Below, piece by piece: positions 33,277-36,328 of a DNA stretch of 36,328 nt (position 1 is the stretch's first letter; each line of letters starts with the position of its first letter). The position numbers were made by a program, and so were the translations under genes. This DNA is from an uncultured Victivallis sp. (GTDB lineage: Bacteria; Verrucomicrobiota; Lentisphaeria; Victivallales; Victivallaceae): contig CALXOE010000040.1 of assembly GCA_944389935.1 (NCBI GenBank), forward strand, positions 1 through 36,328, read 5' to 3'. Under the pieces are notes generated by a model. That model ran no database searches and was not told the DNA's origin. It saw only the letters and a list, made by a program, of their open reading frames with translations.

Positions 33277-33306
33277 TTCTCAACCTTTCCTTACATTATT
33301 TTGGGA

Positions 33307-33335
33307 AATATACTTCAAGATAAGCGTCAAAACAA
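33307..33335 (-). promoter_or_regulatory. Promoter of the nucleotidyltransferase-kinase operon
   Basis: On the minus strand TTGTTT (33335-33330), a 17-base spacer and TATATT (33312-33307) lie 30 bases upstream of ATG 33276. Confidence 0.45.
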
Positions 33336-33358
33336 GCATTTCAACCGAAAAAAACGGC

Positions 33359-33399
33359 TTTGCACACGGTTTTGCAAAAAAGTCCATAAGTTTTGCACA
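33359..33399. promoter_or_regulatory. Triple TTTGCA repeats between divergent amino-sugar genes
   Basis: CTTTGCACA (from 33358), TTTTGCAAA (33370-33378) and TTTTGCACA (33391-33399) share a TTTGCA core at 33359, 33371 and 33392. The spacings of 12 and 21 bases are close to one and two helical turns. They lie between the nucleotidyltransferase and nagA starts and could bind a shared regulator. AT-rich composition could also produce them by chance. Confidence 0.3.
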
Positions 33400-33479
33400 T
33401 CGCTTCATTCCGGAAACGGGAAGCTTGCCTTATATTGTAAAGTGGATGGAAAGAACTGAAAAACCGGGAGGATTTCATC

Positions 33480-34622
33480 ATGCGTACCTTAATCACCGAC
33501 TGCCGTATCGTCACTCCGGGAATCGACCTTGCCAATGGGTCGCTTCTGATCGAGGAGGACAAAATTGTTTCGCTCATTCCGGCGGGGTCGCCGCTGCCCG
33601 CAGCCGATCGGACGATCTCCGGAAGCGGCCTGACGGCGATGCCGGGCTTCGTCGACATCCACTGCCACGGGCGGAACAATGTCGACTTCTGCGACGGTTC
33701 GGTCGAGGCGGTGAACACCATCGCGCGCGGCAAACTCGAGGAGGGTGTCACCACGCTGCTGCCGACGACGCTGACGCTGCCGGAAGAGGAGTTGCGCGCG
33801 GCGCTCGACGCGGTGGCACACTACGACGGCAAGGGGTGCAAACTCCCGGGAGTCCACCTCGAGGGGCCGTTCATCAATGTGAAGTGCTGCGGCGCGCAGA
33901 ATCCGGCCTACGTGCGCCGACCGGATATTGAGGAGGTCAAGCGGCTGAACGCCGTCTATCCGGTGAAGAAAGTGTCGTTCGCGCCGGAAACGGAGGGGGC
34001 GGCGGAATTGACGGCGGAACTCTGCCGGATGGGGATCGTCCCCTCCTGCGTCCATACGGCGGCGACTTTCGGACAGTTCAAGGAGTGTTATCTGCAGGGG
34101 ATGCGGAATCTGTCGCACTTCTGCAATCAGATGACGCCGCTGCACCATCGCGATATCGGGATGGTCGGCGCGGGCCTGCTCAAGAGCGACGTCTACGCGG
34201 AATTGATCTGCGACAAGCTGCACATCTGCCCGGACATGATCGCGTTGGCGTTCCAGGTGAAGGGGGCGGACCACATCGAGCTCATCTCCGATGCGATGCG
34301 TGCCTCGGGGATGCCGGACGGGGAGTACACGCTCGGCGGTCTGCCGGTGATTTCGCGCGACGGCGAGGCGCGGCTGAAAGAGGGCGGCGCGCTGGCGGGC
34401 AGCGTGCTGCAGTTGAACGTCGCGCTCAAGAACGTGGCGGAAGTGACGGGGCTGCCGCTTTCGGAGCTGGTGAAATCCTCCTCCTACACGGCGGCGCGCG
34501 CGCTGGGACTGCCGGGAATCGGCAAACTCGAGCCGGGTTATCAGGCGGACGTGGTGCTGCTCGACGCGGATTTCCGGGTGATGAAAACGTTTGTGGACGG
34601 GGAGCTGCGTTTCGAGCGGTGA
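33480..34622 (+). CDS. nagA: N-acetylglucosamine-6-phosphate deacetylase
   Basis: A 380-residue amidohydrolase that removes acetate from GlcNAc-6-phosphate, feeding it to NagB or to cell-wall precursors. Metal and catalytic residues are visible: H61 and H63 (GFVDIHCHGRNN), E128 (VHLEGPFIN), H192 (SCVHTAA), H213 (NLSHFCNQM) and the catalytic D271 (ELISDAMRA). Length is typical. GGGAGG precedes ATG 33480 and a TATATT -10 box is at 33431-33436 without a good -35. It is divergent from the NahK-type pair. Their separate phosphorylation routes (C1 versus C6) would serve salvage and catabolism of the same amino sugars. Confidence 0.95.
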   Translation: MRTLITDCRIVTPGIDLANGSLLIEEDKIVSLIPAGSPLPAADRTISGSGLTAMPGFVDIHCHGRNNVDFCDGSVEAVNTIARGKLEEGVTTLLPTTLTLPEEELRAALDAVAHYDGKGCKLPGVHLEGPFINVKCCGAQNPAYVRRPDIEEVKRLNAVYPVKKVSFAPETEGAAELTAELCRMGIVPSCVHTAATFGQFKECYLQGMRNLSHFCNQMTPLHHRDIGMVGAGLLKSDVYAELICDKLHICPDMIALAFQVKGADHIELISDAMRASGMPDGEYTLGGLPVISRDGEARLKEGGALAGSVLQLNVALKNVAEVTGLPLSELVKSSSYTAARALGLPGIGKLEPGYQADVVLLDADFRVMKTFVDGELRFER

Positions 34623-34653
34623 GAGATTTTTCAAAATTTCCCTCAAAAACGAT

Positions 34654-34682
34654 TTGACATTCCGGCAAACAAAGGCTATTTT
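34654..34682 (+). promoter_or_regulatory. tRNA-Ser promoter
   Basis: A perfect TTGACA (34654-34659), a 17-base spacer and TATTTT (34677-34682) stand just upstream of the tRNA, whose first base is 34701. Confidence 0.75.
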
Positions 34683-34700
34683 AGGAACACAACCGGAAAA

Positions 34701-34790
34701 GGAGAGATGGCTGAGTGGCCGAAAGCACAGGTTTGCTAAACCTGCGAGGGGGAAACCTCTCCGAGGGTTCGAATCCCTCTCTCTCCGCCA
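34701..34790 (+). tRNA. tRNA-Ser (anticodon GCU)
   Basis: The acceptor stem GGAGAGA (34701-34707) pairs with TCTCTCC (34780-34786), followed by G and an encoded CCA (34788-34790). The anticodon arm CAGGTTTGCTAAACCTG has GCT at 34735-34737, reading AGC and AGU codons. A long variable arm (GCGAGGGGGAAACCTCTCCGA region) and the T arm GAGGGTTCGAATCCCTC are as expected for serine tRNA. Length is 90 bases. Confidence 0.97.
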
Positions 34791-34809
34791 CTGTTTGCAA
34801 TCAGATGCA

Positions 34810-34843
34810 GGATGTTACGGAAAAACGGGCATCCGGCTTTTTT
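34810..34843 (+). terminator. Weak terminator candidate after tRNA-Ser
   Basis: GGATG (34810-34814) and CATCC (34830-34834) can pair around a 15-base loop, with six T residues at 34838-34843. The stem is short, so this is only a candidate. Confidence 0.35.
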
Positions 34844-34920
34844 GTTGCTGGATTCGAGCAGGTTTTCCATTTGCGGGCATCCGCTGGCGGAAACGCTGAA
34901 AAAGAGGATATTCATCCCAA

Positions 34921-36156
34921 ATGATGAAAATACAAACCTTTTTCATTCTCCCTGCCGCCGGGATTCTATTGTTCCTCTGCGGATGCGAACACGCCGCAAT
35001 TCCGGCGGAAATGCTGACAAAAACTCCCTGGTATCAAAAACAGCTGAAACTGATTCGTGACAACAATGCCGACCAGATTCCGGTATCCCTCGCGAAACAG
35101 GGAATCGCGGTCGGCAGGATAATCCGGAAGCTCCCGGATAATACTTTCCAGGTCAGCGGGAACGTTCCTTTCGGAAATTCTTCCATTCGTTTCAGCGATG
35201 CCGACTCTGCCGCAAAAATCAGCGAGGGAGACTGGATTGTTGCTCGCGTAATGCGTGACCCCAAAGGGCGCCCGCCGCTGATTCAGGATTACAGGAAAGT
35301 ATCGGTCAATACCGACTCCATCCCTGAAGAATTTCATCCTGACTTAGAAAAATTAATCTGCCTCGGGATCAAATACGGATGGGAGCTGAAGATCGAAGTC
35401 TCAAACAATCAGGATAGCGTTACGATTTCCAATGACGCACCGGAAGATGGGAAACGTTATACCGCAAATATGTTCCAGTTGTATATCGGGAAACAGGTAC
35501 GCGCCGACAGAATAAAAGATGGTGTATATCCGAATTTTGTAGTTGTTTCGGCAGAGAAAGAGGCGAAAACATATATTCTGACCTATTCAGGAGGATTTCC
35601 GCAAATCGGCATGGCCTTGAAGATCAGGTTCCCGGTTTATGAGTCTTTGCGTCTGCCGTATCTACAGATGTTTGAATCCTTAGGAACGATTGCCGGGCAT
35701 CCATCCACCCGCGCCCGCCGCGACGAACTTCAGCGGGCATTTGAAAAAGCGGGAATTCCCGGAACATGGGAAATCAGTGATCTTGGCAGGATGATTTTCA
35801 GTTATCATACCGGACTGTTTGAAGTTTACAGCGCATTTGAGAAAAGAGTCCGCACCGTATCCGGACCTCTGGCGGACGGATATATTTTTACGCTTTCCGC
35901 CCCGACAGAGGGGCCGATGTCGATCCCGATGACCTCAAAATATCGGCATGTTCCGTATTACAAGTGGAATCTGCTGTACCCGGACTTCAACTATTTGAGT
36001 TACGGTTCCGGGAATGAGCGAATCACGTACCGCTGGTCGTTTGAATACGGCAGCGGGAAAGAGCCTGTCTGTGAAGAGATAGCGGGAAAGATCCTTGAGG
36101 TCATGCGAAGCATTCCGCCGTGGACGCTGCCGGGAAACAAAAGCAAATCGCCTTAA
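34921..36156 (+). CDS. Putative lipoprotein of unknown function
   Basis: A 411-residue protein I do not recognise. The N-terminus (MMKIQTFFILPAAGILLFLCGC) is a lipoprotein signal with L19-C20-G21-C22, so C22 is the likely lipidated residue. No later membrane helix is seen. The mature part mixes beta segments (about 60-130, 155-245) with a helical region (about 265-305) that includes AGHPSTRARRDELQRAFEKAG, and ends in another beta-rich part. GAGGA lies 12 bases before the first of two adjacent ATG codons. Base composition is visibly lower in GC than in the neighbouring genes. Its place directly after a tRNA-Ser gene fits acquired DNA. It might be fixed to the outer membrane or face the periplasm. 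Confidence 0.7.
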   Translation: MMKIQTFFILPAAGILLFLCGCEHAAIPAEMLTKTPWYQKQLKLIRDNNADQIPVSLAKQGIAVGRIIRKLPDNTFQVSGNVPFGNSSIRFSDADSAAKISEGDWIVARVMRDPKGRPPLIQDYRKVSVNTDSIPEEFHPDLEKLICLGIKYGWELKIEVSNNQDSVTISNDAPEDGKRYTANMFQLYIGKQVRADRIKDGVYPNFVVVSAEKEAKTYILTYSGGFPQIGMALKIRFPVYESLRLPYLQMFESLGTIAGHPSTRARRDELQRAFEKAGIPGTWEISDLGRMIFSYHTGLFEVYSAFEKRVRTVSGPLADGYIFTLSAPTEGPMSIPMTSKYRHVPYYKWNLLYPDFNYLSYGSGNERITYRWSFEYGSGKEPVCEEIAGKILEVMRSIPPWTLPGNKSKSP

Positions 36157-36328
36157 AAAATCGTCAAGCCCGGAGTACCTGCAAACCGCATTCACGATCT
36201 GCCGGATAATGGGTTGGCCCGGCCTTGCAATCACCGGTTGCCGGAGTATAGTGATGTATTCTTTGCTTTCCACTTCAAATTCTCGCTTCGGTATCAAATC
36301 CAACACTTGACGAAAAAGACTGACTGAT
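36157..36328. other. Right-edge sequence without a supported gene
   Basis: No coding region is convincing here. A TTGACG at 36307-36312 may be the -35 box of a promoter whose -10 box lies beyond the window edge. Confidence 0.3.

Overview
The window looks like a high-GC chromosomal segment of a Lentisphaerae (Victivallis-like) bacterium. This is inferred from three things: several prepilin-like H-X9-DG proteins, GntR-type helix-turn-helix regulators fused to LacI-type sensor domains, and secreted glycoside hydrolases, sugar ABC importers and N-acetylhexosamine genes that fit a gut glycan degrader. No 16S gene is present, so the placement is inference. No CRISPR array, transposase or phage gene was recognised.

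Layout. 1-1192: repeat- and hairpin-rich DNA that runs in frame into a pseudopilin gene. 1223-6618 (minus): dnaE, an EI24/CysZ-type membrane protein and an exported protein of unknown function. 6776-10829 (minus): a sugar ABC importer (binding protein, oversized MalF-type permease, MalG-type permease, terminator) without an ATPase gene. 11129-14623 (plus): a DUF1846 protein coupled to a YgjP/DUF45 metallopeptidase, then an iron-type alcohol dehydrogenase with its own promoter and terminator. 14639-18146 (minus): ptsN-like EIIA, nadC, ruvA and a polytopic membrane protein.

18347-23048 (minus): module A, made of a GntR/LacI-type regulator, a pseudopilin, a clan GH-A glycosidase with a C-terminal carbohydrate-binding-like domain, and a small secreted protein. 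23270-24379 (minus): an M24 peptidase. 24484-26123 (plus): plsY-gpsA. 26253-31225 (plus): module B, made of a GntR/LacI-type regulator, a pseudopilin and a GH42-like glycosidase. 31253-33276 (minus) and 33480-34622 (plus): an N-acetylhexosamine 1-kinase-like protein, a sugar-1-phosphate nucleotidyltransferase and nagA. 34701-34790: tRNA-Ser(GCU). 34921-36156: an unrecognised, lower-GC lipoprotein gene.

The most interesting signal is that the same three-gene order (sensor-regulator, prepilin-like protein, secreted glycosidase) occurs twice within 11 kb on opposite strands, with unrelated glycosidases. This suggests a modular, substrate-specific glycan-foraging cassette in which a pseudopilin is a fixed partner of the enzyme. 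The downstream kinase, nucleotidyltransferase and NagA would then handle released amino sugars in the cytoplasm. That functional link is inference.
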